From Trichopria drosophilae (lineage: Eukaryota; Arthropoda; Insecta; Hymenoptera; Diapriidae), in contig CM059584.1 in assembly GCA_030407085.1 (NCBI GenBank), positions 1,979,501 to 2,043,500 of the forward strand: a stretch of 64,000 bases of DNA, in the 5' to 3' direction. A program made the position numbers and the translations under genes. Numbering within the stretch: position 1 is the first letter of the stretch; each line of letters begins with the position of its first letter. The notes beneath the pieces were generated by a model that did not search any database, was not told where the DNA came from, and saw only the letters and a list, made by a program, of their open reading frames with translations. Below are positions 1 through 11,503 of this stretch, one piece after another.

Positions 1-755
1 AGTCAAATCAATCAAATGCTCGCAGACTTGAATCGAGTTGATTTTCACAATGTTCAAGAGCAGGTAATACAATTATTCTTATTTAATATTTAAAGAAATG
101 TAACTGGTTAGTGTTTGAAAAAAGTAATAAGAATAAATGAAATACTTTTATGTCCTCAGGCATCGTGGGTATGTCAGTGTGACTACGCTATGGTGCAGCG
201 TTTGGAAGCAGATTTTAAAGTGACGCTGCAGCAGCAAAATTCATTAGAGCAGTGGGCGGTATGGTTGAAGGGTGTTGTCACGCAAGTACTTGAACCGTAC
301 GAAGGAAAACCGACTTTTGCGAAAGCCGCGCGGCAGTTTTTGCTGAAATGGTCCTTTTACAGTTCAATGGTCATTCGAGATCTTACCCTGCGAAGTGCTG
401 CCAGCTTCGGGTCGTTTCATCTCATTCGTCTGCTCTACGACGAATACATGTTCTATTTAATCGAGCATCAAGTCGCCATTGCCACCGGAACCACTCCAAT
501 CGCTGTCATGGGGGATGTAAGTTTACTTTCTTAATAATTTTACTGCTATCACAGTTTTACACATTTACTTCTCAATAAGCATCTTATATTTGTCACTTTT
601 GCAGAAAAGTCAAAGCTGCTCGGCAATTAACAGTTTTGGGTCCAACGGAGGTAGGTAACTATTTTTCCTGGCAATCGTCTCAATAAATCACCACAGATTT
701 TTTCTCCTGTATTTCAGATGTAATGAGTCAGCCTAAACGCATTAAAATGAGCTAA
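1..755 (+). CDS. Rfx: RFX family transcription factor, C-terminal exons (5' part outside window)
   Basis: These are the last 167 residues of a regulatory factor X protein, a winged-helix transcription factor that binds X-box promoters and in animals drives ciliary genes. I read four coding exons: 1-63, 160-516, 605-650 and 718-755 (stop 753-755). Each intron starts GT and ends AG (donors GTAATA, GTAAGT, GTAGGT; acceptors TCAG, GCAG, TCAG) and all phases join. Exon 2 carries the dimerisation-region signature seen in RFX1-3 proteins, including QFLLKWSFYSSMVIRDLTL and SFGSFHLIRLLYDEYMFYLI, followed by TPIAVMGD. The tail ends KRIKMS. The DNA-binding domain lies upstream of this window. Family assignment is from recognition of this very conserved block. 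Which insect RFX paralogue it is cannot be decided, but the closest match in memory is the RFX2/3-like type. Confidence 0.93.
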
Positions 756-2557
756 CCTGTACTTTGACAAGTGGGAGTCGGAAGTAAAAGAGTGAACAAA
801 TAATGCGATTATAAGGAAATGAAAGCGCGTACTTTCAGTGATTAAGATATGCGTTAGAGCAAAGGAAATTTGTAGCAAGCACACTGGCCTACCGACACAA
901 GCTAGTCTCATAAATATTAATTTTATACGGAATATAGTCAAATAATTTGCGTACTTATGCACCACGTTTACGTACAGAGGCCTATATTCGAGGGATGTGT
1001 ACAACCGAATTAGGAAGTTGCGAATTCTGTCGACAACTCAATTAGCTTTGAAAAGAAAAGCAAAATTCTAGGTATGAATAGTCCTCGCACCAAACAGTGA
1101 CAAAGAGGTGCGGATTCGGCACAGTCGAAGAAATTTTATTCAAGTATACTTATTCTATTATCGCGAATAGTTTATAGGTTATGTGTAAGAGGCACGAGAT
1201 GCAGCCTTGTCATAAATGTTATTTACGCCTGAATCTGGCAATCCTGGCTGAGAATGGATATTTTTAAGGGGTCGCTCGGAAAACTCGCAATTTCCGGACA
1301 GTCACGACTGTAAATACACAAACTAGTTCAGATTGTTAAAGTTTAAGGTTAGGTACAGAAAAATAAGGAACCGCACCGAGCGATTCGCATCGACGAGCTA
1401 TTCCGCTGTACCATAAAGTTTAAAGTCAGTGTGTCGTACAGTAAATGTTTTATTTTTTTTTCCAATATCTTAATCAGTTTTCAGGTTTACGAAATCCATT
1501 TCAAAAAACTTTGATCTTTATGTTCTTACAAAAAGGCTGCGTCGGTACGAATGCTTCATCGACATGTTGCGTATGAGGAACTAGTAGCGATTTTTCCCAG
1601 TGTTGATTCCCAAATGATGGAAAGATCGGTGATTAGTCACAACGATAGTTGCTGACTACGAGGTCAGAACAATTTACGTTTTTGCTAATTTTCAAGAGAA
1701 TACTCATCATTCGGAATCACTATTCGCATTAAATGCGTAATACACCAGAGCAGCATTTTTTTTTCTTTTTTTTTTCTGTCATTGATATCAAGTTGATATT
1801 CTTTGTTGATTAGTTTTCAAAGAGTTAAAAATGATTATTTTCTAGTTTTAAAACAATCTAATCGAATGATAGTTTTCTTTAATTTTCAATTACGAATTAC
1901 GTAGAAATTTTAAGAGACAATTTTTGAATTAATTTGTACATTACTTGACAGCTAATATTGAACTTTTAATAAAAAGAAGAAAATTTAGACAATTAATATC
2001 TGTTGAGAACTCTGCAACGAATCTTGAGACAAAATTCCCTTGTTGCTTTTGTTTACTTATTAATTTTAATCTTATCGGGATTTTTTCATAAGGTAATAGT
2101 CGCTGTAAAGTTCTGGAATGTGTGAAATGTTTTATTTATTGTATAAAACGAAATGATGCATACTAGTCAAACTTGGTAAGATAAGGAGAGAAGATTGAAC
2201 TTTCATCAATCAAGTCGTACGCACTTTCGAAGGAAGAGAGAAAACAATTTCTCTACGTACTATAATGAGCTTATACGTGTAAAAACTATTGATACCTAAG
2301 TGTACCTAATATAGCGATGGCTTATTTTAAAAGAGATTCGACATTACGTCTCGTGTTGGATGACAATTTTGATAGAACATCAAATGTAACAACGAATCGA
2401 TAGAAAATCTCAACTCTGAAATTAGAGTCAAGATCCAATTTTTTCTTTAAACAATATCCAATTTTCGTAAATAAATTTGATTCGTTTTCAATATTAATTC
2501 AACATTTGAGGCTGGCGTATCAAGAAGTTATATTTTTCATGTTGGATAGATAAAACC
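756..2557. other. 3' UTR and intergenic sequence downstream of Rfx
   Basis: No convincing coding region is visible. The Rfx 3' UTR must start here. An AATAAA hexamer at 1968-1973 is one possible polyadenylation signal, but there is no downstream evidence to choose it. The rest is AT-rich with short T-runs. Confidence 0.4.
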
Positions 2558-3127
2558 TACAGGGAAAAAAATTAAACGCCTCGCCGACAAAACAGCGCCA
2601 AGCCACAGCGGCCGTGATCCATCATCGAGATGTAAAATAGCGATTAGAGTTCGAATTCGTAAAAAAAAATTCTTTTTTTTTTATATATTCACTCGCGGCG
2701 TATCGTTAAGCACAATTTTTAAACTATGTTTTATTAACTTTTTTTGCGTACAAAGGCAAATTGTCAAGTGCGCTGATTTCGGAGGTCTCAATGAAAGACA
2801 TACCAATACCAATACCAATATATTAACTTTAGGTTATGGCTGTCACTAACATTTTTGTAGGAAATTTTGTGCTACAGAAAAAAGGTTCAGGGCATTTGTA
2901 GTGTATCTTGATTTTTTAAAATTAAACGACCTTTACAAATTATATAAATAACGACATAGTTTAAAAATTGTGCTTAATTGTGCTTAACGATACGTCGCGA
3001 GTGAATATATAAAAAAAAAAGAATTTTTTTCGGATTCTAATCTATAATTTTACATCTCGACGGTGGATGACGGCCGTTGTGGCTTGGCGCTGTTTGTCGG
3101 CGAGGCGTTGTAATTTTTTTCCCTGTA
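2558..3127. mobile_element. MITE-like DNA transposon with ~165-bp terminal inverted repeats and TA duplication
   Basis: The element runs from 2560 to 3125 and is flanked by TA at 2558-2559 and 3126-3127. Both ends begin CAGGGAAAAAAATTA. The inverted arms continue for about 165 bp (about 2560-2730 against 2956-3125) with only scattered mismatches, and share the internal block AGCGCCAAGCCACA. There is no coding capacity. The TA target and CAG start fit a non-autonomous Tc1/mariner/pogo-like element, but no transposase is present to prove this. Confidence 0.82.
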
Positions 3128-4120
3128 CTCCGTCCAATAAAATGGAAAGAAAATTGTTTCAAATATTACTTGTATGATTGTCTAAACAATTCATGTTAAA
3201 CATCGTCGATTCCACGGATGTCTACAATTTTTAATGTTTCATCGATGATCGTAAAATCGCCGCGAATAAGAAATCAGAAATGAGAATTGAGTGTGAATGA
3301 AAGGGCCTTAATTAAAACGTTCCAAAAACGAAACAGTGATGTACCGTCTGAAAGATTATAATATTGTTCTCAAAAGGAATGAAAAGACAATGAAAAGACA
3401 ATGAAATCATTGTGACATCGGGCCTATATAGGCACTGCCAGAAAAAAGATTATTGTATGTATGTCATATATCGTATATCGTATATCGGTGCGTGTGAGAA
3501 AGGTTAGGGAAGGGGGGTCAATAATTAATTTTTCTGAGAAACCTATTTTGATACTTCCCGATTTGCAAGAAAGGCGAACTTGAGAAAATCAACAGTCACT
3601 GCTTCGATATATATTATTGTCATTGAACTTTTGGCCAATGATCACAATTTATACTTTCAAGCGAATCTTGTGGGGGAAATCGACAAGTGTGAGTGTGCAA
3701 ATCACAGAAGATCAAACAATAAATATATGTTTAAACCTATACGAGGTCTTTTGAAATGTCTAATCTTTTACGCTTTAAGTTTTGAAGGTAACAATCGAAC
3801 AATTATTGAAATAATTCGATAAGAACTACTGTCTGGCATACTTTTTCATGGATGAATTTTCCTTATTTATTTCAATCCCAGAAGCAAACACTATTTCGAT
3901 TTTGTAAATAATGGACCGATAGTACAGTAGCCATGGTTTCCAAGCACTTGTATATCATACTAAATTTCTCTTACAAAGATCTGACAGATTTCTAATCCGA
4001 TAGCGGATGGTGTAGACGGCCAGCGGATGAAACTACGGCAAAAAATTAAGAGCCCTTGGATGCGGACTGAAATGCGGAAGAAATCATTCCATGGGTCCTG
4101 GCGATATATTGAAAATTCTC
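3128..4120. other. Intergenic AT-rich sequence, no gene seen
   Basis: No supported coding region. A short tandem of ATATCGT units lies at about 3465-3490. Small open frames here lack any recognisable family or splice context. Confidence 0.4.
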
Positions 4121-4770
4121 TATTTTAACCCATTAACGAGCAAGATGGCGAGATTTTTAGCTCATTTTTAACGCTCTCTAGCAAATCGAAAAATGAAAAT
4201 ACCATAATGAAACCAACTTATTTTACTATTTCTGAGTATGCTCTATCGATTTATGGGGTCAACATTGAGTTTCCTTGCCACAGAAAAACAATATGGCGGA
4301 TTTTATCTAAAATAGTACCGAAAATCGGAAAATTTATTTTTTCGGCAATTTTGGCGATCCATTCCAAACTTAAGTTGCAGTTTAAAGGGAAAATGTTTTT
4401 ATTCAGCTCCATTCAGTTTATCCTATTAAAAATGATGGAAAAGTATAAAAATTTCTAAAAATACGTATTTTTCATAAATATTTCTGAAATAAATTGACAT
4501 TAATCAAAATTTTAATCTGAAAATGTAAAATTTCCATTTATTAAATATCCCTGGTCACTTTTTAATATATTTGACGATGTTAGTAATGGTGGATTCAATA
4601 TGGCGGTCCTATAAATAAAAAAAACAATGGAATTTTTCACATGCCTCGTCGGTAAATGTTTCGGTGCTTTGTTTATTCCATTTTTTCATGTTTATGATTA
4701 TATTGAATCGATATATGATGAGGAATTTTCAAAATTCAAAATGGCGGGTAGAATATTGAAAATGACATTA
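4121..4770. repeat. Degenerate members of the ATGGCGG-type dispersed repeat
   Basis: Scattered motifs of the family seen at 7.9-8.3 kb and 13.3-13.9 kb occur here: AAGATGGCGAG near 4142, AATATGGCGGATTTT near 4291, TTCAATATGGCGGTCCT near 4595 and AAAATGGCGGGTAG near 4738. Spacing is irregular and the units are decayed. No gene is supported. Confidence 0.5.
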
Positions 4771-5231
4771 TTTTCGGATGAACAAAGTCGTATCACATTC
4801 TATGTAAAATTTCCGTGAAAAAGTGTTCTTTGTCGTTTTGTGAATGATTTCGATGATTCTTGGGAAAAATTTAATGTAATCGGGAACTTGTGATTTACAA
4901 TTGGTACAGCATTGCTGGGGGTCCATCTGATTATATAAAATCATTCAACATATTCCTACTCACTACGCATATTCTCGCTGTGAACCATTTCCTAATAAGA
5001 GACATGAAAAATATGTGTATAAAAACATGGTATACATAATAATCCCCTCCGTTCGCCGTTTTTCAAAAACGTTTCCCAATTCTTACCACGTGGAGGTCGA
5101 CGGTAAAGAGTCGTTTTTTTTTTGTTATTTTTTTCGTTTGTATTTTTTTGTTTTTTGGTTCGTTTCTTCTCTTTTTTTTTTTAAATTCTTTTTTATGTAT
5201 TTTTATTATAATTTTTCAAAACTTATTTTTG
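4771..5231. other. T-rich spacer beside the piggyBac fragment
   Basis: Low-complexity T-rich sequence at 5110-5230 produces long open frames by composition only. No gene seen. Confidence 0.4.
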
Positions 5232-5957
5232 TTATTCTCCGTGAGCATTTTGGAAGCAAGTTTTGAAGTAATATTGAACACACGTTATACAAAATTTGGA
5301 AGTCCTAATGGGACATTTCTCCGACGAACAATTTTTTTTTGGAGTCTTGTGAGTAACATTGTGCGATCTTGTTATATGCCTTTTACCGTCTTCGAGGTAT
5401 CGTCTTTCAATACTCGTTGCAAAATCTTTCGAATCTACTTTCTGTCCTGTTGAACATGAATTGTAAATCACTAGTGCATTTGTGATCGCAGATTGAACAA
5501 GTCTCATAAAAACTACCCATGTCTATTTCTTGGAAAGTATACATGGTAGAAGATTATTGCAATGATTGTCATGTAAGTCGACGCCTCCCATGAATTTATT
5601 ATAAATATGAAAGGCTTTTGGAAAAAGGATTTCAGTTCTTGCTTTTTCTTCTGCATTATATCTTTTGGATGGTAATTGCGGAGCTACGCCTGCTGAAGAT
5701 AAAGAGACGGATACTTGCTTGGAGTCCTTGATACTAATATAAATTATTCCACTCTTTTCGTCATGCTTCGTAATACATGTACCTCTCGGAGATTTTTTGT
5801 CAATTACATTTTTTATTTCCTTAGGTACACGATTGTCTCTTATTGTGCCTGTGGATCTTAGGCCTAGTTTTTGTAAATGCAAAATCAAATCGAAACTAGT
5901 AAAGTAATTATCGAAATAAAGATGGTAATTGGGGATTTCTATACCAGATATTTTTTT
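5232..5957 (-). pseudogene. piggyBac-family transposase, C-terminal half, broken
   Basis: On the minus strand the frame encodes the second half of a piggyBac/PGBD DDE transposase. HLYFDNYFTSFDL (about 5890-5935) is the family block that holds the second catalytic Asp. KFMGGVDLHD (about 5585-5615) holds the third acidic position. The end (5232-5330) is cysteine-rich, like the C-terminal zinc-binding domain of these enzymes. One in-frame TAG at 5523-5525 lies where the family has a Trp after the SKK motif. The N-terminal half is missing because the coding sequence stops at the border of the interspersed repeat that begins near 5983. It is dead as it stands. Confidence 0.88.
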
Positions 5958-7212
5958 TTAAAAATGGATCTAAGAAATTCATTACCACTCGCTCGCTTTG
6001 CTCGCTCAGAAACTTCGACCCAGTAGAGAGTCGGCTATTCCTTAATACTCGTTTGTTTACTAACAGCTTTCAATTATATTGATATTTGGGGGTCCAAGTG
6101 GCTTCGATAGATATGTTACAACAATATAGTGTTTCTTATATGTATGAAAATTGAAAATGGGCATTTTCAAAACTTCGACCCCGACAACAGGCCAGCCGAA
6201 GTATTAATAAATAAAAGTTGCAAAACATTTACTTCATGCACTTGTATTCTAATAGACTATTCGATGCATACTACATGTTTACAGTGTTTTACCAATTACT
6301 GTCGGTATCATTATGATCTTATATATACAGTATATATACATCTAATTCGTCAAAGATATCTTGAAAGCGTCGAAAAGATCTCTGACGGATGTCTTTTAGA
6401 TACTATAAGACATCTTTTCGATATATCGAAATAGTTATTTTCGTATCAAGGGCGTAAAAGAACTTACGCACCCGAGGGGCTGGAGAAGACTACCGCTGGG
6501 GGCAGGAGGTCGAAACGTCGAAATTTGATGAAAAACTATAGGGTAATTTTTATGCCCGAAGTAACCAAATTCAATACTTCGTCCAGACTTAGTCTGGGTC
6601 GACGTAATACATCAGAAGTACAAAGTCCCCAAAATTTGAAACCAAATCGTATGGGTTTTCCTCAAATGAATTGCTTCAAAGAGGTTCTGGCATACGATTT
6701 GGCCATCGTCTCATCAATAGACAAAGCGGTTCCAAAATATCCAAAACTTTGAATATTACTTTGACCCAGCCTAAGTCTGGACGAAGTATTGAATTTGGTC
6801 ACTTCGGGCATAAAAATGACCCTATAGTTTTTCATCAAATGTCGACGTTTCAGACCCTAAGGAACCCAAATCAACAATAAAAAAATTTGTGTCCGTACGT
6901 CCCGTTTTTTTGTCTCGCGATAACTCGCGAACGGATAAGCGTATTGATATAATTTTTTTTTTAAAATACGCGTCTCGGCATAACTTAGATCTGATTAGAT
7001 TTTGGCGCAGATCCATATTACTAAAAAAAATTAGCCCCAATTAAGTTTCTTCGTAGTTTTTTGCATTTATTTTGAAAAATACAAATTTTATTAAAAAATG
7101 TTTCAAACAAAAAAGATAGAGGATAAAATTCTCTACAAAAAAGGTTGTATGCATTTTCTTTTTAAAGTCAACGATAATGCCATAAAAACTGGTTTAAAAT
7201 ATTTATGACTAT

Positions 7213-7598
7213 CGAGGTAAAACAGGAATTGTAGTCATCCTGATTTAGGAAGCCTTTTTTTTCTTGACCGCTAGTATTAATTAAGGTTGTAACAAAATCA
7301 TAGGAGATTTGAATCTCTTGATTCTTTTCTTTTACGTTGCGAGATTTTTGTCTACTTTTCACTTTATGTGAGTAATTTTATTTTAATCTTTTTACCTTTT
7401 AGAATCTGTAACTTAATGTAAAGTAAAAACTGATTGTTAAAAGTATTTTTTATAGATACAATAAAACTGAAGATGGCACACATCACAGTGCCGAAACGTC
7501 TTTTCTATTAATTTTGTTTTAATGTTTATTCATGGGACTGACATAACCAAGAAAAGAATCAAGAGATTCAAATCTCCTATGATTTTGTCTCAACCTTA
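7213..7598 (+). mobile_element. Penelope-like or retrozyme-like insertion with 12-bp target duplication
   Basis: A 386-bp insertion is flanked by direct repeats ATTTATGACTAT at 7201-7212 and 7599-7610. The related repeat copy B near 29350 reads straight through this point without the insertion, giving an empty site. The insert has inverted arms of about 60 bp near its ends (about 7275-7340 against 7545-7605, sharing GAATCAAGAGATTCAAATCT). It also carries a hammerhead-type ribozyme motif at 7443-7498. Penelope-like elements are known for pseudo-LTRs, inverted tails and hammerhead ribozymes, so that class is the best fit. No reverse transcriptase remains. Confidence 0.6.
7443..7498 (+). ncRNA. 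Candidate hammerhead ribozyme
   Basis: The order is GTA (7443-7445, possible cleavage triplet); a stem I hairpin TTTTAT-AGATACA-ATAAAA (7448-7466); the core CTGAAGA (7467-7473), matching CUGANGA; a five-pair stem II GGCAC (7475-7479) with GTGCC (7488-7492); and the core GAAAC (7493-7497). Stem III is minimal (C pairing with the G of GTA), as is typical of Penelope-like and retrozyme hammerheads, which often work as dimers. All conserved core positions are present. Activity is inferred, not shown. Confidence 0.6.
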
Positions 7599-7846
7599 AT
7601 TTATGACTATTGTCTGAAAAAGTATTGAATTTGATCACGACGGCAAAAAATTATCCTATTGTTTTTCATCAAATTTCGACGTTTTGACCCCTACCCCCCC
7701 CCCCCCCCCAGGGGTAGTCTTTGCCAGCCCCTCGGGCGCGGTGATCACCTACGGGCGCATAAGTTCTTTTACGCCCTTGATACGAAACTAACTATTTCGA
7801 TATATCTAAAAGATGTCTTATAGATATCGAAAAGTTATCCGTCAGA

Positions 7847-8320
7847 GATTTTCACGTATGAGGGCGGAAAATGTTCGTTTTTAAAAAGGCTATCGAAAGT
7901 CGTGTGGCATATATGCATATTTCTAAATGGCGTCATAGTTACGGCGGCTTAAAGGTGTAAATATAAAATTTCGGTTCCATCAGAGGTTCACAAAACTGCG
8001 AAAAGTTGCTGAATTCATCTAAAACTCGTTATTTGGGTTGTTTTGGGGTTGCTGATTATGAATCTCGACTTAAAATTATGAAGTTCAAAATGGCCGATCC
8101 AACATGGCGGTAAAAAAATTAAAAGTTGCTCAATTCATCTAAATCTCGTTTTTCGGGGGTTTCCGTAGCCGCTCGTTATAAATCTCAACTTAAAATTATG
8201 AAATTCAAAATGGCGGATCCAATATGGCGTACCGACAAAAATAAAGTTGCTTGATTCAGCTAAAACTCGTTTTTGGGGGGTTTTTATAGAAGCTGATCAT
8301 GAATCTGGAATTTAAATTAA
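7847..8320 (+). repeat. Left inverted arm with ~112-bp subrepeats
   Basis: Three subrepeats start near 8018, 8130 and 8242. Each begins AAAGTTGCT, continues with a segment like ATCTAAAACTCGTT, and ends with TTCAAAATGGCGGATCCAA. The arm pairs with 13490-13955. The outermost 150 bp (7847-8010) lacks subrepeats but is mirrored in the right arm as well. Confidence 0.85.
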
Positions 8321-8472
8321 GCCGTACTCAGTCGAATCCAGAGACACGAACGTGGACGTGGCGGTTGTTGTCTCCATTTTTTTTTATTTTTCGTATTTTT
8401 TTTTTACCTTTTGAAATTTTCATAGATTGTTTTCATTCCTGTGAAATCTTTCTTGACATGCAAGTAGTAGTT
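8321..8472. other. Short spacer between left arm and gene remnant
   Basis: T-rich spacer with no feature of its own. Confidence 0.3.
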
Positions 8473-8938
8473 TCAGTATTGTAGGACTGTAAGTGGTTCA
8501 GCTGCACCAGAATACCTGTAGACACTCAATTGACTATTCGAGTTCATTATGAAAGCATGTCCTTTTTGAATGTTTGGTACAGCTGGAGCATTAGAGAATT
8601 TTTTCGCTAGGAATCTTTTAGTAGTGCAGTGTTTCTTCTTGTCGTAGTAAAATAATTCTATCGTCGGGAATTTCTTTTTAGCCAACTTGTACAATTCTTG
8701 GGAATCTAAAATAGCTTCATTTGGTTTGGCTTGCAAACCAGTACGGGTGGCTTCTCTTTTTAGAACTGCCCCAAGACCATCGCATGGTCCTTTTCCGTGA
8801 ACGGTCGCGTGAAAATGCCACTCGGCATTCAAACCAAAATCATTTTTATGATTGGCTAAATTAGACATTTGAGATCTGTTCTTGTAATGTTTCGTTCCAT
8901 CGGTGAAATATATTATCTTATAGCACTGCGTGCCGTAA
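8473..8938 (-). pseudogene. Uncharacterised transposon-associated protein, C-terminal part
   Basis: The minus-strand frame runs from IIYFTDGTKHYKNRSQMSN through AEWHFHATVHGKGPCDGLG to a stop at 8473. The pattern (DG..HYKNR, then W-HF-AT-HGKG-CDG-G) is the C-terminal core of a large protein family that I recognise as recurring in many copies in insect, cnidarian and other invertebrate genomes. Its biochemical role is not known to me. Histidine- and Cys-containing motifs of this sort suggest a metal-dependent catalytic core, but that is inference. Coding stops abruptly at 8938 because about 0.7 kb of foreign sequence separates it from the preceding part of the gene. Confidence 0.6.
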
Positions 8939-9660
8939 ATTCATACCGCACGATTTTGCGTGTCGTAAGTAGTGTTTTCTGGCACACGCAACACGATGAA
9001 AAGAGTACAATAAAGAGCCTTAAAACGTACTAGTACAATAAAGTGCCCATATACGTACTCTATTCAAGCTACAGCGTCGAATAAACGTATGCTAACGATG
9101 CGTCTACATGACGTATACGTTGTGTATGCATATACGACCATTCGTCACCAAGCGTCGTACACGACAGTCGGATACGATGACCATTCCTACGTATACCAGA
9201 CATAGGGCGTGCATGTTCTAACCTGTTCGAAAATGCCGGAATATATATAAAAAGTGAACGTCCCAATTTAACTTTACAGAATGTAGTATACATGGGTTTT
9301 GTTTCAATTTTTAAAAATTGAATTTCAATGGGACAATTCCAATTTAATCTGAGAATGCTTGGAAAATACCCTTTTCGTTATTCGCCGTCAGTCTGCATGC
9401 GCCCGTACGGGTGAGAACAGATGCTCATTTTCATTTCACATCATTACAAATTGTCCATCGGGGGGCTGCGCCCCCTGACCTCCCCCCCCCCAACCCGCTC
9501 CTCTAGCCTTACCATCCCTCTCTGCAACCATTCCCTAAAATGAATTTTTGGAAACTTGGAAATCGTATCTTTGTTACATAAAGTATCGTATGCAACGTGG
9601 AGGCAAGGTCTTTGTATAAAGACCAACTTAGCCTCCATGTTACATAATGTACTATTATTT
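8939..9660. other. Insertion splitting the gene remnant, with a hairpin and a poly-C stretch
   Basis: This segment separates two parts of the same minus-strand protein and has no coding signature. It contains the hairpin GGAGGC-AA-GGTCTTTGTATAAAGACC-..-GCCTCC at about 9598-9643, and GGGGGGCTGCGCCCCC-type GC-rich dyads followed by a C-run at 9460-9492. It is probably one or two small insertions. No terminal repeats could be fixed. Confidence 0.45.
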
Positions 9661-10310
9661 ACAGAGGGACAACGTGACTTTATTCGAGGAATTAAATGTT
9701 GTTGCATAATGTACGCTGCTGTAGCATCATGAATCGTGCAAGGCGATAATAAAATAGCACTGCAATGTTTGATTTCATTATCACATGTGTAATAAAAAAT
9801 TACCGTATGTATTGAGCACTGATCGTTATTGTAGTGAAATGCTTGTACAGCATCTTGTGCTACATAAGCATAGTTCTCCGAAAAGTCACGTTGCAGAACT
9901 ATTTCATCATCTTGTAAATTTACTTTAAAATCTTGAAGAATTTTCGATTGATTCTGAGCAATAAAATGATGTGGTAATAAATTCTTAAAATGATCGCATA
10001 ATTTTGCTACAAAATCATCGATGTCAAGACATTCTTTTTTTGAAGTACATCTGTCTGTAGATTGCCAAGTACTAAAAATGACCGTTTCAATTCCTGCTGA
10101 ATCCAGAAGTGCACTAATATGATGGGAAAAGTTCTAAATCCCTGGACAAGATGCATAAAATATTAGCTCCATCAATCAATGCCTTAAAATTTTGATGTTT
10201 TACACAAACATATACACTGTGTGTGCCTTTCGCTCCTGCCAATATACATTTTAGGTCGTAATTCTGCGAATTTCGTCAAACTAATAGGCATTTCAGGATG
10301 TATCAATTTG
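9661..10310 (-). pseudogene. Uncharacterised transposon-associated protein, middle part
   Basis: On the minus strand from about 10310 to 9661 the reading continues the gene that starts at 10959, but with frame changes. First comes a segment with the AELRP...GAKGTHSVYVCVKHQNF type motif (best seen in the inverted copy at 11772). Then follow IVIFSTWQSTDR-type, HHFIAQNQSK and DFSENYAYVAQDAVQAFHY. DFSENY...QDA.Q..H is a strong family marker. A stop (in CPGI-stop-NFS) and a deletion of about 105 bp after the GANIL motif mark it as dead. The inverted copy at 11504-11973 retains the segment that is deleted here. Confidence 0.6.
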
Positions 10311-10959
10311 AATTCTGTGTGTAATACTTTGACATCACAGAGTAGCAGTCCCTTTGAAAAGACATTTTTTCACCATCAATTCTGACAGATACGACATCTT
10401 TTTTATTAGGCATAATTCGACTTTTTTCATCAGAATTGTAAGAATTGATCACTTCCTGTATAGTCTCATCTGGTAAATGTTTTCCTTTTTTTGGACTTGG
10501 ATGCGCTAAAACTCCATCTTTGTTTTTCAGTTGTCTAGCTGCAGTTGCTTGCCTCACTGAGGTACCAAATTTAATGGCAATTTGACGCAAGGTCCAACAA
10601 TCTGGCGCGGTGGTTAGTATACTTAACCGTAGCGGATCGTTGTTAGGTAGAGAATCATGTTTTTTCTTCAGTCCGTCTAAAAGTTGTTCCAATTGTTCTT
10701 GTCTCGAATAGCGAGGCTTTTTTATTGTGTTGTTTGATTCTGTACCAATATCGAAATCTGCGTTATTGTCTAATACATTTAGTGATTGTGTTGTATCGTT
10801 TGAATTTCTCCTTTTTCTGCATTGAGCACATATTCTAGAGTCAGGGTGTAAATTTACATATTCTTCTAAAAGTGATTTAGACACCTTTCTCAAATCCTTG
10901 CCAATGTGTCCAGGAATATTGAAAGGATTGAAGCATCTATCACAATGTAAAGTCGACAT
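10303..10959 (-). pseudogene. Uncharacterised transposon-associated protein, N-terminal part
   Basis: An open frame of 218 residues starts at an ATG (10957-10959). Near the N-terminus two Cys pairs (CDRCFNPF, then CAQCRKRR at about residues 45-52) suggest a treble-clef or zinc-finger module. Around residues 118-150 the segment CWTLRQIAIKFGTSVRQATA looks like a helix-turn-helix. The end, IMPNKKDVVSVRIDGEK, matches a family motif (MPGKKDFVSV-like). The frame then shifts, so the product is truncated before the GTHSV/CVKHQ region. The function of the family is unknown to me; DNA binding followed by a catalytic core would suit a transposase-like protein, which is inference. Confidence 0.6.
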
Positions 10960-11503
10960 AATAGTTATTGATTATTTGTAACATAAAAGTTATTCTGAAA
11001 TAAAATAGTTACCATAAACTTTACATCTAAATAGATAATATCAATACAACCCAAAGATAACAGTTAGCATATTGATACCAAAACAATTACTTGGCGAAAA
11101 GCTGTTTAAAGTATAAAACTACAAGGCAATTGACAAAAGAGCAACGTGACCGTTAGTAACAGAGCATGCTCAAACGCATCAAAGTGATGAAAATGTATTG
11201 GAACTCTTAGGACGATTTGAAAATAGGGAAGATAAATTGCAGAAGTTGACGTGTATAACGCTGTAAAAACAATGGGTACAAGAATACAAAATTACGACCA
11301 ATAACATGTGACATGCACTACAATGATGTATGCAATTTGAGAATAATGCAGTAGTTCTATTTCACTTATATGTGAAGTGATGCTCAGTGCAGTTTCCACG
11401 TGTCCCGCAGTGTAATGTGTAATTTAGAAATGTGCGGTAATGTCGAGTGCAATTGAGACACTAACAGTAAAGCTGTATCCAATTCAAATATATCAAAAAT
11501 GAG
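10960..11503. other. 5' flank of the gene remnant; spacer of the inverted duplication
   Basis: AT-rich with no coding region. It forms the centre of the inverted duplication together with the N-terminal coding part, and may contain the promoter of the minus-strand gene. No specific promoter element is distinguished. Confidence 0.35.

Larger units (their letters stand above)
5983..7846 (+). repeat. Interspersed repeat, copy A (with internal inverted arms)
   Basis: The sequence starts with CTCGCTCGCTTTGCTCGCTC and has two relatives: copy B (28905-30014, opposite orientation for this end) and copy C (33983-34580). It contains GACCCCGACAACAGGCC, a block of ATATC-rich hairpins near 6350-6430, and GGGCGTAAAAGAACTT near 6450. 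Two inverted arms of about 73 bp (6528-6601 and 6761-6836) face each other. The outer parts are also mirrored, since 7610-7845 is a reverse-complement relative of 6360-6540. No protein is encoded. It interrupts the piggyBac fragment on its left and is itself interrupted at 7213-7598. Confidence 0.75.
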
